64,000 nt of DNA from Scenedesmus sp. ARA3 (lineage: Eukaryota; Chlorophyta; Chlorophyceae; Sphaeropleales; Scenedesmaceae): positions 62,001-126,000 of the forward strand of contig RWJK01001353.1 in the NCBI GenBank assembly GCA_004335835.1. The letters run 5' to 3'. Under the pieces are notes generated by a model that was not told where the DNA came from, did not search any database, and was given only the letters and a program-made list of their open reading frames with translations. Shown here piece by piece: positions 1 through 12,837 of the stretch. The position numbers were made by a program, and so were the translations under genes. Every line of letters starts with the position of its first letter. The stretch's first letter is position 1.

Positions 1-3000
1 TGCCATGGATGGGCATGCTGCTGCCTGCAACTGGCATCGGCATCGTTCAAAATGAACATGTTTGCGACACTCAAAGTGTTAGCGCACCCAGTGAGAAATT
101 GCTGTTTATATTTCTGTTAAAAACAGCTTACAGCTGGGGCCCCCAGACCGCGCACCTCAGCCGGCACGCCGTTGTGCGCCATCATGGCAATGATCTGCCT
201 GTTGAGGTAGGCGGGCAGCCAGGCAGCCACACTGCACACCTCCAGCTGCGGGTGGCTGCTGCTGAACTTGAGCTGGCTGGGCCGCAGCTGCAGCTGGCGG
301 CCGCGCAGTGCTGAGCAGCGCGACAGCACGCCCTTGGCACCACCATAGCGGATCTGCATGTGCAGCGCACCACACAGCGCATAGTTTCCTGGCCGCCGTC
401 CGCCTTCAGCATCTCATGTTGAGTTGCTCTTTCCAAAAGCTGGTGCTGGTTGCCGGCAGCACTTGTAACCGTTCCAACTGTTACTCTGGACTACTCAAGT
501 GGTGCAGCAGGACTCGCCATTCAGTCAGCAAACAAAGTTGTGCTGATTGTCAAAGTCGGTGCACCTGTATTGCGCTGACAGGTGCCGCTGCCGCGCCTTG
601 GCACCTCCCCCAGCACCTCCTGCAGCAGCAGCGGGGAGATGACTCCCACGCCATCACTAAAGCAGTAGTCATTGCGCTGCACATCATCAAGCTGGCCCTG
701 CAGGGCAGCAGCAGCAGAGTGGGTCCAGCATTCCAGACGTTTAGCAGCTGACAGCTCACATGTTCGATGAAATGCACAAGCTGCTGACAACCATCCACGC
801 CACGCTTAGAAAAAAGCGTTCAAGCAGCAAGCGCTTTTGACAATCATGCTGCAGTCCAACCCGCACTAGCTGGGTTCACAAAGGCAGGGTCTGACACTTT
901 ACATCAAGCAGTCGGACGCTGTTGAGCAAACCACGTTGCACTCACCAACTGGTGCTGCTGCACCTCTGCTGCATCCACAGTAGAGGAGAAGCACTGCCCC
1001 AGGCGCGCCGCACACTTGGCGGGCACCTTCCCTTTGTCCAGCGCGTCCCCCATCCAGTGCCGCAGCGCATCAGCCAGCACAGCAGCACCAGCAGCGCCCG
1101 GCTGGCCTTGCAGGGGGTCGGCCACAAACCAGCAGGACCACGTCTGCATGGATAATGGCAAAAATGCGGTCTCAGCCAAACACAGTGTTGTGGTTTGGTG
1201 ATATGAGGGCAGTCATGGCACTCAGCCCTAAGGCATTAAGACCAACTACCAAGTACAAGTTCACCAAAGTGTTACACAAAGTATGATGTATCGTGCTGCT
1301 GCTGCTGCTGCGCTGCCTTGTGCGGGCCGCCGCCTCCGCCTGCGCTGCACGTCCCACCTTCAGCTGGCTGCTTGAGTAGGCCAGGTATGCGTAGAAGCGG
1401 CCATTCACCCACACACCTGCGGCGGCAGCAGCAGCAGCAGCAGCAGTAGCAGCAGCAGCAGCAGCGAGGGCAGAAGGTGAACTCAACCGCTGCTTCCAGC
1501 AGCCTGTAGGCTGCGACCTGCTGCTTGATGGCAATGTGTTGTGCCGGCCCTGTGGCATGCTGCTGGCAGTCCTGCAGCCTGCCGGCACCGCATCCTCGCA
1601 CCTACATTATTACAAAACGCTAGTCTCCATCCAGCGCCTAGGTTTGATGTGCTGCGCATGCAGCCACCACCACTGCTGCTGCTCAACAGTGGCAATTGGG
1701 TCTGTTTGTTGCCTCACCCTGCTGCAGCACTGCTCCCATGAGGCTGTAGAAGTCCTCCAGTGGCTCCTGGCTGCTGCCCCACAGCCTGTCACCATGCTCA
1801 TCACCAAAGCTGACGCGCAGGAAGTGGCTGTCGCTGATGACCAGGCCAGACAGGCAGCGCAGATGGTGCGGGAGGCTGGAGCTGCATGACAGGAGCGGCA
1901 GCAGCAGCAGGATAGAAACCCAACAAGCAGCAGCAGTTGCAGTAACCGCAGTTGCCAATGGTGGTGCTGCAAGCAATTCTGTGAAAATTCTGCTAGGGTG
2001 TGCCACAGCAGTGTATGCACAGCAGGTGCTTGCCGTGCTGTTGTAGCAAGGATGTATACACGCACCTGTCAACCGCCTCCTGGCTGCTGAAGTGGCGGAT
2101 GACTCTGTTGCCGCTCTCTGGCTCGGGGCGCAGGTACTTCACGCGCGTGGTGGTCACATGCACACGCAGCACCTGCAAAAGGTCAAATATATGCTGTTAG
2201 TCTGCCATACCACCCAATCACTATACCCTGCGTTAGGCTACTAGACAACGCAGTATGACTTACCGAGCAGCGCTGGGTGGCTGCTGCTGTTGCTGCTGCC
2301 GCCTGGCCTGCTGCCTTGTCAGCCAGGCCCTCCAGCTGCTGCTGCAGTGCCGCCTCCAGGTCCCTGATAGGCACCGCACTGCTGGCCAGCTCAGCCAGGG
2401 CCTGGGATGCAGCTGCTGGGTGCTGCTGCTGCAGCAGCTGCTGGAACGCAGGGGTGCTGGCTTGCCACATGGAGGCCACTCCAGAGGAGAGCAGCAGCAC
2501 CACCTGCAGCACCAGCAGCATAACACGGTGTTTGGCGACATCAAATGGGGACATGCCCTATGCACCTGCTGCCGCTTGCAGCATGCTTAGCTGTGCCAAC
2601 TGCAGCAATGCGTGCAAGAAACGACACCTCGAGAGCCCGACACAACCCTCTCCAGTAGGTGCTGTGGGATCGACATTCTGCCATGCATCTTACTCACAAA
2701 TCAACTGCCACAAGGCCCATGAAAGGGTTGAAAATTGTGCTCACATGGTACCCCACGTCAAAGTCCAGCTCCTGCGGCATGTGGGGCAGCGCGCAGGCCC
2801 CATGCAGACCCTCCCAGTGCTCCTTGCTGAGTACCGCCTGCTGCTGCTGCTGCTGCTGTGCCTGGCCTGCTGCCGCCAGCAGCTTGAAGCTGCGCAGCTT
2901 CTTCCACAGCTTGCTGCCAGGAGACAGCGCTGCAGCGCAGCACGACAAAGCAGGTGCATCAGCAAAGGTTGGCAGATGCAGTTGCAGGGAGAGGCGGTTG

Positions 3001-5674
3001 CCTAGGCTATTACACGCCGTGTGTATTGTTATGCAACTCCAGCTGCATTGCATGCTTTGAGGTATAAGAGTCACTTCCAAGGGGTGCCATGTAGTGAGTG
3101 TCCGCTGTGCACGTGCTACGCCCTGCGCTCTGCTTCCCCCTCACCATCCATTGCTGCTGCCGCCAGCCGCACACTGAACCAGGTGCACCTGCCCAGCACA
3201 CCATGCGCTCCTGCAAGCCCACCACCCACAGCCTGTGGCATGCCAGCAACAACCCCTGCGCTGCCCAGACAGGTCAGATCTGCTGCAGTCGGGTCCATGG
3301 CCACCTCCCATTCAGGGCCATTGTCAGGGCCCAGGCCAAACATCAGAGGGCGCTCCGGCACCTTGCGCAGCACCTTGGGGGGCTGGCGCACAGTGAAGGT
3401 GATGCTATGCGTCTGGGGGTTGACCAGCAGGCTGCGGCGCAGGTGCCTGCAGCAGCAACAGGAGCAGCACAAAACCACAACAAGACCTGCTTACAGTTTG
3501 ACGGCACATGAGCCCCGACTGTTGGCAGCCACGGCACATGCACGCTATATGCCGCTGGTTCCTGCCTTTGTCAGCGTGCACGCCATGGCGTGGCCAGGTA
3601 CCATGCAAGCACAGCTGCACTGTCCCGCCCATGCCCACATACTGTAGAACATGCTGAAGCGCCCAAGGACTGCCAACCGTGCAAGATGCGCCATGCTTTG
3701 ATGGCGCGTGCTGCCTCTGTCTGCTGGCTGTGTGCTAAATTGCAGCTACATTGGAACCGCAGTGCTACTCAGCAGCATATGAGCATGCGGCACACTTGCT
3801 GGCAGTTCTGCTTGGCAGGTGCTGCTGTCCTGCAAATGGAGTCCTGCCATCTGCTGCTACACCTGAACATGATGACCAGCAGGTGCTGCTCGGGGCCAGT
3901 GGGTGTGTTGAAGGGAGCCTCAACTGTCAGGCAGCGCTGTTGCAAGTCAATGGTGACCTGCGAGAGCAGCAAACAGGAAACAAACAGTAAAGCAAACCGC
4001 ATGTTGTTGCTTGATTTTTTGTAGAGCGGATGCTTACATGCGGGTCCTGGAACCATCTTAGATGGTATGAGCCACAGCAGGTCGATCACATTTTGTTGTT
4101 GTCACCCTCCTGGCCACATTGCTGCATCAGCAGACTGCACTTTTGAATGCCCTTCAAGCTGCACAACAGCCGTTTCTGCACCTACAAGCAAATAAGCCAA
4201 ACATCTAAATCTTACGCTGCATGCGGTGGCCATGTCCAGCTCTGTGATGATGCTGTCTCCATCAGGCCCTGGGCTGCCCAGCTAAAGCCGCGTGGCAGAC
4301 AGCACGTGCTGGCCTGCTCCGCCGCGGTGGTAGGACTGGTGCCTGGTAGGGCGGTTGGGCGCCACCCTGCAGGCAGGCGGCGCATGGCCAGGTAAATAAA
4401 AGCGGAGACAGCAGCAGCAGAGAGGAGACAGGTTGAGCAAAGCAGGACAAGGTGGGCGTTGTGCATGATGCAAAGAAAGTGCTGCACCCATGTGTGAAGT
4501 GCTGGCAGGAGTGCACAGTGCCTGCACCTCAATGTCCGCAACGCGGGGTTTCATTGCGCCATGTCTTGGCCACAGTGCACTGCCTGCACAGCATCATCAG
4601 ATGCTGCACTTGCAGTGATGTCTTGCATGCAGCCAGCGTCACTCACTTGACGTAGCCTGGGCACGTGCATGGCCTCTTGTACATGCGGCATGTGCAAGGC
4701 TGCTTGAGGTGGCCTATGCCAGCTGCCGGCAGCACCAGCTGTACTGCAGAGCTGCGCTGGCCGTTCCTGCCAGAGAAAATTGACACTTGCTGGCGAGCTG
4801 CGAGCGCCGCCGCTGCTCCCGCTGCATGTTCAAACTCTACAACTGCACGTGGCAGTGGCGGAGGCTTCTGCTTGGCAACACTGCTGCTGCAGCTGCTTCC
4901 ATTGGTGTCGCTCAAACCTAAGAGGCCAGAGCGGCTGATGCCTTCCAGTAGGTTGGCGAATGCACGGAGGCCGTTGTCGGCTTTCCGCTGTAGCTGCACC
5001 TGCTGCACTTTGCCATACTTGCTGAATTCACCCTCCACCTCGGCCGCTGTGGTGCTAGAGCGCAGGCACGTGACCCACACCTGCCTCTTCAGCAGCAGCT
5101 CCTCTGACAGGTCAGCCAGTCAACACATGCAGCAGCAAGGACCATGGGCGCACAGCCAGACAAGCAGGCATACGGGGGCAGAGCACGTCAGACGGATGCT
5201 GCAGTGTGAGCTTGGTTGATATAGCAGTTACCTAGAATGGAATCACGTGCGATTACAGCGTCACGGAGCAGCAGTAGCAGAGCAACCACAGCATGCACTG
5301 GTGCTTGGCCTACAGCTATGGCGGCGCTGCTGTGCGCTGTTCCCTCTGGCAGTTGACACCTGGAAGCAATGAAATGCTGCATGGCAACACTGAGGGCAAA
5401 TGCTGGCAGGTCATGCATGCCGCAAGCACCCCAGCTTGGTCCACGACACACCTTCCGTGGCAAGTGCGCTGTCCTGCTGCTGCAGCCAATTTTCGGACTG
5501 CTGCAGGTACGTCATGTTCCTGCGCATCCTTTTTGCTGCTTTGCGGCCCTTTCTGCTTCGTGCAGAAGTACTGCTGCATGAGGCAGCGGAGCTACGTGCT
5601 GCCTGTGCTGGCACTGCTGCTGCTGCTCCGTGCCAGGTTGAAGGAGCACATATGTAGGACCTGCTGCTACTCAT
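1..5674 (-). CDS. RDR: RNA-dependent RNA polymerase, plant RDR type (3' part beyond left edge)
   Basis: Makes double-stranded RNA from single-stranded templates for Dicer/Argonaute silencing. Seen: exon 1 (5674-5511), exon 2 (5389-5232) and exon 3 (5103-4647) join in phase. Exon 3 carries an RRM-like N-terminal domain (starts VWVTCLRSSTTAAEVEGEF), as in plant RDR1/2/6. Later exons give family blocks in the expected order: LGRCTWFSVRL (about 3160), RVHVTTTRVKYLRPEPESGN then RVIRHF (2065-2170), FLRVSFGDEHGDRLWG (about 1800), WVNGRFYAYLAYSSSQLKVG (about 1400), CWFVADP and KCAARLGQCFSS (950-1150), NDYCFSDGVGVISP (about 650), MQIRYGGAKGVL and LNRQIIAMMAHNGVP (160-360). Known: the catalytic DxDGD motif lies C-terminal to these blocks, so it should be outside the window. 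Exon borders between 4600 and 400 are approximate. The start at 5674 is the first ATG of the phase-consistent exon 1. Confidence 0.9.
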
Positions 5675-6650
5675 GCTGTCGTTCGGCAGTTAAAAACAAA
5701 TGCTTTACAGCTTCGCAATGAAAAGCGACAGGCGATCAAAGGGGACAGGTACTGCTCTTGAAACTGTTGAGCGCTCACTGGCACGGATAGCCCTACAGCT
5801 GCGCCAGAGCAGCGAGCCACCATGCATAAGTCAAGGAAACGCATAACTGCTTACGTTTGCTTGCACGATTTTGGTAGCTCTTGTGTTCTCGATGCTGGCA
5901 ACAAACACATTGGCATGTGCTGGTCTACAACGTTGGACTGTCACCAGGTCCATGCGACACATAATTTGACAAATGTTGAATCGAGCAACCATTGACCTCG
6001 AATCATTGTGCGACAGCTGAGATCACCTTCCTATGCGATGCCACTTTGATGGCCAGTTTACATATGGGCACCATCAGAACCGTTGTCCTTGTGGATCCGG
6101 CGCACCTGCTGACGCTCAAAGCACAACTATGCAGCTGCATGCATGGAATGTGTCAGGAAACGACCATTTCAAGGGCAATACACGGTCCGTCGAAGAAACC
6201 CGTTCAGCTCAATCGAAACCCAGGAAACGCTATAGCATTTGCCTATTTTTGACAGGAAAGCAAATTTCATGACCTTTACTGCACTATCATCGTCGACGTG
6301 CACAAGAAACTGGTTTAGGGGTAAAAGAGACAGGACATGGCCAAAGCCCCCTTGCAGCAGCGAATCAACACAAGCAGTAATTATCTTCTGCGTTGTACTG
6401 TTTACAAGTGCTGAAACACTTGCCACTCGTGACAGCAGCTAGTGCGCGGCTGATTGGCGCCCGAACTGTAGGTTCCTCATGCTCGTTTGTCGGTAGACTA
6501 CTTGCTGCTCAGAATGTCGGAAGCAGCTACTCTAGACAGTGTAGAAGCAGTGGTGGCTTTGGAAAGCGCAGGTAGGGCCTCATGCTTGAGCGGGGCTGCT
6601 GCTGCAATCGCGTGGAGAGCGGCAAATCATTGAGCAGCTCAGCGCCGGCC
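5675..6650. promoter_or_regulatory. Intergenic region between RDR (-) and calycin-like gene A (+)
   Basis: This stretch of about 1 kb lies between two divergent start codons and should hold both promoters. It is visibly poorer in GC than the flanking exons and lacks CTG tracts. Short open frames on both strands have no recognisable protein character. I see no clear TATA box. Confidence 0.4.
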
Positions 6651-8252
6651 ATGATGCTCTGTGCGTCGGCAATTTGAGCACGCTAATAATGCAGAACTTT
6701 AGAGGCTGCTTCTACACGCGCATGTTATGATTGAAACTCCGCCACATTGGTCCCACAGGTGATGCCTCTCTGCCAGCTAGCAAGCAGTCCCTGCACACAC
6801 AGCAGGTTGAGCAGCGACACAAGAAGAAAGGGATGCGTGTCAGCTGCCCCAACTTCTTCTGCTGCACGGCTCCAAAGTGCAAGGAGTCCTCATCACCAGC
6901 AGCAGTTGCCACAGCAGCGCCATGCACAGCACACAGCTGTGTCTGTGAGCAGCCATGCGTAGGGCCCCAAAGCTGCCCAGGGAGCACAGCAGCAGCCAAG
7001 CCAAGGCACAGCAATCCATTTGCATCACCATTGCAGCAGCAGCAAAGCGGAGAGGTGCTGCAGGCCATGCAGTCCTGCAAGTCTGGGCAGCTGCAACCAG
7101 GAGCATCGCAGCAGCTGTCTGGCATCCTCTCAGAGGATTGGTTTGAGACCAGGAGCATGTTCAGCGAGGCATTCTCACTGGAGCAGCAGCTGTCAGAGCA
7201 GCTGCTGGCAGCACAGCAGCAGGCCAGCATGCCAGCGCCAGCCCCTGCACTGCAGCTGCAGCAGGCAGGGCCATGGGTGCCAGAGACGCCGCTGCTGTTT
7301 GCAGGTAAGGGGCTTGCAGCAGCATGTGCTTGTGTCACGCAGCAATGAATGGCGCTTGTACACACCGTAGTAAGAGCTGCAGTAGATGGTTGCACTCTTG
7401 CAGGAACCCAAGTGTCTTTTCTGCTGCATGCCAACATCTGTGCTGCTGCTACTGCCACTGCCACTGCCACTGCCACTGCTGCCTTTTCCTGCAGAGCCTG
7501 GGCTACGCTTCATCCCTGTGCCTGCAGTGACCGGCTTTGCAGGATTCTGGGAGGTGGACTCAAAGCGCTCCACGCCTCACCCGCAGCCTATCGACATCAT
7601 GAACAATGTGTCATTCATCGTGAAGAAGGTGCACCAGTCCATCCACGCTATGGTGCTTGGGGAGAGTGAGGGGCAGCTCACACTGGCTGCGCGGCCGGGC
7701 TTCCTGCCGCCTGGCCTGCCGGCCTCCTACTGCGAGGTGTATGACAAGACCAACAAGACGGACAGCACCTGGACGCCTCGCAGGTCAGTGTGGTGCATGG
7801 CACTAGATGAGCATACTTGGGCCTACACTTAGTACACAAGCAGCAGCGGCCGAAGTCCTGCGCGTGTGCATTGCAAGCGCAAGCAGCAGCAACAGCAGCT
7901 GGCCTATTTGCCTTGCGGCCAAGGCTGTGTCAAGCAGTGCATCCTTATCCCTGCTACTCACCCTTGCTGTGCTGCTCTGCCTCTTGGCTCCTGACACTGC
8001 TCTGCATGCAGGGACATGCGGCTGGGCAGCTGCGCAGGCAAGCTGTACATGACGGACAGCGACATGCTCATCCTGCGCGTGGAGGCGCGGCCACCCTTCC
8101 ACAGGGGCAGGATTGACACCATCTCGGAGGCCTACATCACCAAGGAGGAGGGCGGGCAGGTGCTGGTGTCGCGCATGTGCTGCATGGACCTTGCCACAGG
8201 CAAGCGCGCGACACAGCTGCAGGTGGCACGGCTGAGGCGTGGCAGCACCTAG
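6651..8252 (+). CDS. Uncharacterised protein, possible lipocalin-like barrel (paralogue A)
   Basis: I do not recognise a named family. Model: 6651-6660, 6759-7304, 7495-7783, 8012-8252, in phase, about 361 aa. The first, 10-nt exon is the least certain; an in-frame ATG at 6833 is an alternative. The N-terminal half is Gln/Ala/Ser-rich with Cys residues and a conserved block (ILSEDWFETRSMFSEAFSLE). The C-terminal half is an ordered domain starting PAVTGFAGFWEVDSKRS. The G-x-W near its start, followed by alternating strands (KLYMTDSDMLILRVEAR; QLQVARLRR at the end), resembles the lipocalin/FABP (calycin) layout; that is inference. It lies 1.9 kb upstream of a paralogue with the same intron positions and phases. 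No signal peptide is seen. Confidence 0.72.
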
Positions 8253-10185
8253 TGGGCCGGGTGGAGCGGGTTTGCAGTAGTGCTTGCAGGATTTGGGCAA
8301 CGTGCTGTACCAGGGGTGGAAAGGAGGGGTGCTGGGTCAGGACTGCGGTCTGTAGCCACAGGCTGTTGCACGCCTGTGATCGTGTTGCATTTCCAGAGAC
8401 ATGTGTGGTTTGCAGCGATCAAACAGGTGTTGTGGAACTTGGTTTTTGAAATGAGCCTTACAAACGAACTGCAGCTGCTTTGCAGGACTGAAATTCATTC
8501 CCCAGGGACTGGTTGGCATAGCACAGCAGCAATACACTGTGCAGACAGCTGAAAAGCAACACAACAAATGACAGCTATCTGCTGCGCAGTACCGTTCCTG
8601 CAGTTGCTTGTTGGGCTCCTGCATCGTGTGTGGCCTCCTGTGTGACTGCCGCAGACAAATAAAAGTTGCTTTGCAACACCAATCCTTCGACATTACTTGC
8701 CTTCCATGAAGGAGTGCGATAGAATGTGTCTTTGCAGCGGCCAGATACGGCGGTGTGGGCGTTGTGCCCAGGCCTGACGGGTCAGTTATCAAGAGATGCT
8801 GTGCATTCCATGTGATGAGTTGAGCTGTCTTGTGGTGAGTTCATGACCACCCAGCAGATGGACTGTGCGGCTCTTAGTCGAACCTTTTTTGTTCAAGGCC
8901 TGTGTCGTTGCAGAGCTGCAAGACTGGTGCTTGTGCAACTGCTGCCTGTGGCGACCTGTGTCTTGCCCATCTAGAGCTCTTGCGCAGCCATCTGTCCAGT
9001 TTGTATGGCGAGAGGGACAGGTAGCAGCTGTGCCTGGTGTTCGGGAAAGTGGGATGTTGGTGGCTGTGTTCTGGCTGTGTGGTGATAGCACTGCAAAGGT
9101 GCATCGAATAGCACACAGTCTGAAGCAGGAGATGCTGCGTGATGTGGTTGCCCCCAGTCTGTTCTGTTCCCAGATGCGGGATGTTGTGGCTAAGTCACTT
9201 GCTGCATGTTCCATGCATGCACTTGTCATGTTAAGCATGCAGCACGAGTGGTTACGGCGCCGATGGCTTCGTACAAACCACGGCAGCACATTGGCTGCTG
9301 CTGGCGTGGATGCACAGGTGGTTCTCCGATTCTCAACAGTGGAGCGACAGCAGCAGGTTAGGTGAAGTGCCACAACTTGCCCCGCATATGTCAGGGAAAC
9401 GCGAAGCTGCTGTTAATTGCAACTGCGCAACACTTTCAGGCAGTTGAACGCTGTGTATGTCTCAGCAATAAGCGTTGGTGGAATAGGTATTTGCAAAACA
9501 TGCACCACAGGCATCCTCTGCTCTTTCCAGCCTGAAGAGGGAGATGTGGGGGCAGGTGCTTGCACAGCATTGGGTTGGTTGTGCCTTGTTCACAGCCTTG
9601 AAGCAGACGAGTTGGTTGTGTTCTGCAACATGTCGACATGTGCTACGTATACGTCACAGCATGACAGGCTGTCAGCACTGCCAGTGCAACTTGTAGGCTG
9701 CACCTGCACCCGCCACGTGAGCACACTCATCTTGCTGCAAACATAATAGCTGAAATCGTTATAGTTCTGTGCTGGCACGGTCGCGGAGGCTTCAGCAGTG
9801 GAACAGCCTGCTGAAGCACTCAAGGGGCTGCAGCTGTTGATGGTAGAGCTGCATGAACCACTTGGAAAGCCATGTTCCAATTGCCTGCTTTTGTAAACTT
9901 TCGTTTCAGAAGCCATTATGTTTTTCAATTTAAAATGTCCGTGATCCGCTGTGGATGCTCAGCAAATCAAGAGTTTTCTTGCCGCACCGGGCTTTGGGCC
10001 GGGAAGGTGTGGCAATCGAGTGACAGGAGCCAGCCGCGCGGTGACATGCACCCTTCGGTAAACCCACAGACTAGCACCTTCCATTCAAAAACTTTTACAG
10101 TAGTCATCATTATTTTACGGGCCGTTGAGCTTGACGATCGCGACAGGTCATTTGTGCGCCTTGCCCTCGCGGCCCAACTACCACC
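8253..10185. other. Intergenic DNA between the tandem paralogues; no gene seen
   Basis: This stretch holds the 3' UTR of paralogue A (an AATAAA-like hexamer occurs near 8655) and the promoter of paralogue B. Open frames at 8865-9365 (+) and 8789-9373 (-) overlap on opposite strands, lack recognisable domains and do not use the GC-rich codons of neighbouring exons. I do not call them. Confidence 0.5.
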
Positions 10186-12014
10186 ATGACCGCAGCCATG
10201 ATGCCTGCAGTTGACGGTAAACAGGCTTGTGAGTGCATAGGTACGTTTTCAGGTGCTTGAGCAGGCTGATGGCGACACAGCTAGGCAAGCTGGCATGCGA
10301 TCGGATCCATACAGTCGGGGATGGGGCTGGCAAATGCTCCCTATTGCACCGCAAAGCGCAGAATTTCGGGGTCAAACCGATGATAAGGTATCAAACTTGC
10401 TTACAGTATTCCATCTCCTTGCAGGGACTGCACACTTGCCTGCCAGCTCAGCCACCCATCCAGAGCAGCATTGCAAGCAGCACACCAGCAAGAAGGGCCT
10501 GCTTGTGAAGTTTAGGCGCCTATCCTGCTGCTCAGCCCAGCAATGCAGCAACCCATCTTCTCCAATTGCAGCACCATCAAGCTCAGGCTGCAGCAGCAGC
10601 AGCAGTGGCAGCAGCAGAAGCAGCAGCAGCAGCAAGGCGGCACTGGCAGGCACCAAGGCCCAACCACTGAGAGTCAACCACCACACCACTGCAAAGAAGG
10701 GGGACCAGGGGCCATTTGCTTCCGCATGGCAGCAGCAGCAGTGTGACGATGTGCTGAGCGCGATGCAGCACTTCGACGTGCCTGGGCAGCAGCAGCAGTC
10801 GCCAGGCGTGCAGCGCGAGCTGAGCGCGTACTTTTCTGAGGAGTTTTTCGACACACGCAGCATCTTCAGTGAGGCCTCACTGCTGGAGCGCCAGCTGTCC
10901 GACCAGCTGCATGTTGCAGCACAGCAGGCGCTTGCGCCAGCGCAGCAGCTGCCGCAGACAGGGCCATGGGTACCTGAGGAGCCACTGCTGTTTGCTGGTG
11001 AGGGTGGCTTGCAGGAAGAGCTCACGTCATTTGCTGCACCAGGTTGCAGACCAACTCATGTCGTTTCCACTTCAGATGCTGCAAGTGCTGAGACGGGAGT
11101 GGTATAAGAGCAGCCTCACCAATGTACGGTTGCTCAAGTGGAAGAGTCACTACGCAGCTGCACCAACCCTAACCCCTGCTGCTGCCACTGCTGCTGCTGC
11201 TGCTGCTGCTGCCGTTTCCTGCAGAGCCTGGGCTGCGCTTCGTCCCTGTGCCTGCAGTGACCGGCTTTGCAGGATTCTGGGAGGTCGTTCCTGAGCGCAC
11301 CACGCCGCACCCGCAGCCGATTGATGTCGCGCTTGGGGCCTCATACATTGTGCGCAAGGTGCATAAGTCGCTGCCAGGCATGGACCTGAAAGAGGTCAAC
11401 AACCAGCTGCTGCTGTCTGCGCAGCCAAAGTTCCTGCCGCCTGGGCTGCCAGCAGCGTACACGGAGGTGTTTGAGAAGAACAGCCAGGCCGGTGGCAGCT
11501 GGAACATGCGCAGGTGCGATGCAGGCAGCGGATGTAGTGGCAGGAGTCGCTGCATTGCCTGTGCAGCGTAGTGCGGTTGCTGTTTGCTGTGCGCCATGGG
11601 ATGCGTACCAACACGCTTGTGTCATTTCGTACGACTATGCTGCTGCATGTTGGCGTACTCCCCGCTCACCTGTCCTGTGACTCAGCTGCCCTGCAAACAT
11701 GCACCAGCATCAGCCGCACGCACAATCACTCCTGCCGTCACTCAATCTTCACTGCCTCTGCCTCACCACCCTGCAGGGACATGCGCCTGGGCAGCACAGT
11801 GGGCAAGATCTACATGACTGAGTGCGGCATGCTCATCTTAAGGTCTGAGTGCAAGCCTGCCTTTGGCCGCAAGGTGGACATCATCCTGGAGGATTACCTA
11901 ACTCTGGAAGAGGGCGGTACTGTCATTGCTGACCGCATGTGCTGCCTTGAGGTGGCTACGGGCAGGCGCATCGAGCAGGTGCAAGTTGCGCGGCTGCGGC
12001 CTGAGAAGGCGTAG
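10186..12014 (+). CDS. Uncharacterised protein, possible lipocalin-like barrel (paralogue B)
   Basis: Tandem paralogue of the gene at 6651-8252. Model: 10186-10216, 10425-10997, 11225-11513, 11777-12014; phases agree and give 376 aa starting MTAAMMPAVDG. Shared blocks with paralogue A include FSEEFFDTRSIFSEASLLE, GPWVPEEPLLFAG, VPAVTGFAGFWEV, HPQPID, FLPPGLPA and the C-terminal QVQVARLR. The N-terminal region holds a Ser-rich run encoded by AGC repeats. The last two exons keep the same boundaries as paralogue A, so duplication followed the intron insertions. Function is unknown; a small-ligand barrel is only a fold guess from the G-x-W motif. A TGTAA element, the usual poly(A) signal in volvocine algae, lies near 12290. 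Confidence 0.78.
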
Positions 12015-12796
12015 GGTTTAAACGCCTGCCTGTCGGCCAGCAGATGCGGAGCTGTGCGGAAGTTGTGTGCTGACAAGAGCCAACAGGGGCAGCCATGCCT
12101 GGAGTAGGCTTGGCAGCACAGCTGAGGGCGGCAATAATGGGTTTGGCACACGGGCAATCATTGCGAGGCGGAGCCTTTTGGTATGGGTGAGGTACAATGA
12201 TGAGGATGTGTGGGGCAAAAGTTGACTAGCAGTACGTGTGCTGCCCTGCACCAGTGCTGGTGTGCGTGTTTACCATTTTGATGCAAGTAAATGTAAGAAT
12301 CTGGCCACCACTGCTATGCACCTCCTGAAACAGCTTGGCTGCAGTTTTGTGGTCAACAACAGTTACATTATGTGAATGAGCTGCCCACCGTTGGGGCAGT
12401 ATGTGTTCCAATTGTGAGGTGGGGATGTGCTACACAAGGTATGCAGGGGCCACCAGAACTGAACAATACTTTGCAGGAAAGAATGCCTCCCATATTGCAG
12501 TGGCCTGTCTGTTGTTTCCACTCGGCTGATGGCATGGACAAGCAGCAATGCTTGCTTTATAAGATGCTGTTATAGCAGTGCTGTTGGTGCCGTTGTGAAA
12601 GCGGCATCTGCTGTTAATGCAGGCAATTGCCCTGTGGCATCTGTGCTGCCACTGAAAAGCGGCCGTGACCAATAACTGAAAAGGCAGATGAAGTATACGT
12701 CGGGCTGTCCTGCTGAAACATGCACTAGAGGCTTGTTATTTCATCTCACCAGGCAGCGAGGTATTACGCTCATGGCTGGTGCTATTAGCTGGCACA

Positions 12797-12837
<41 letters not shown>

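Noticed and set aside
8789..9373. Overlapping open frames of 166 and 194 codons on opposite strands
   Set aside because: Both lack recognisable protein features; overlapping long frames on both strands are expected by chance in GC-rich DNA.
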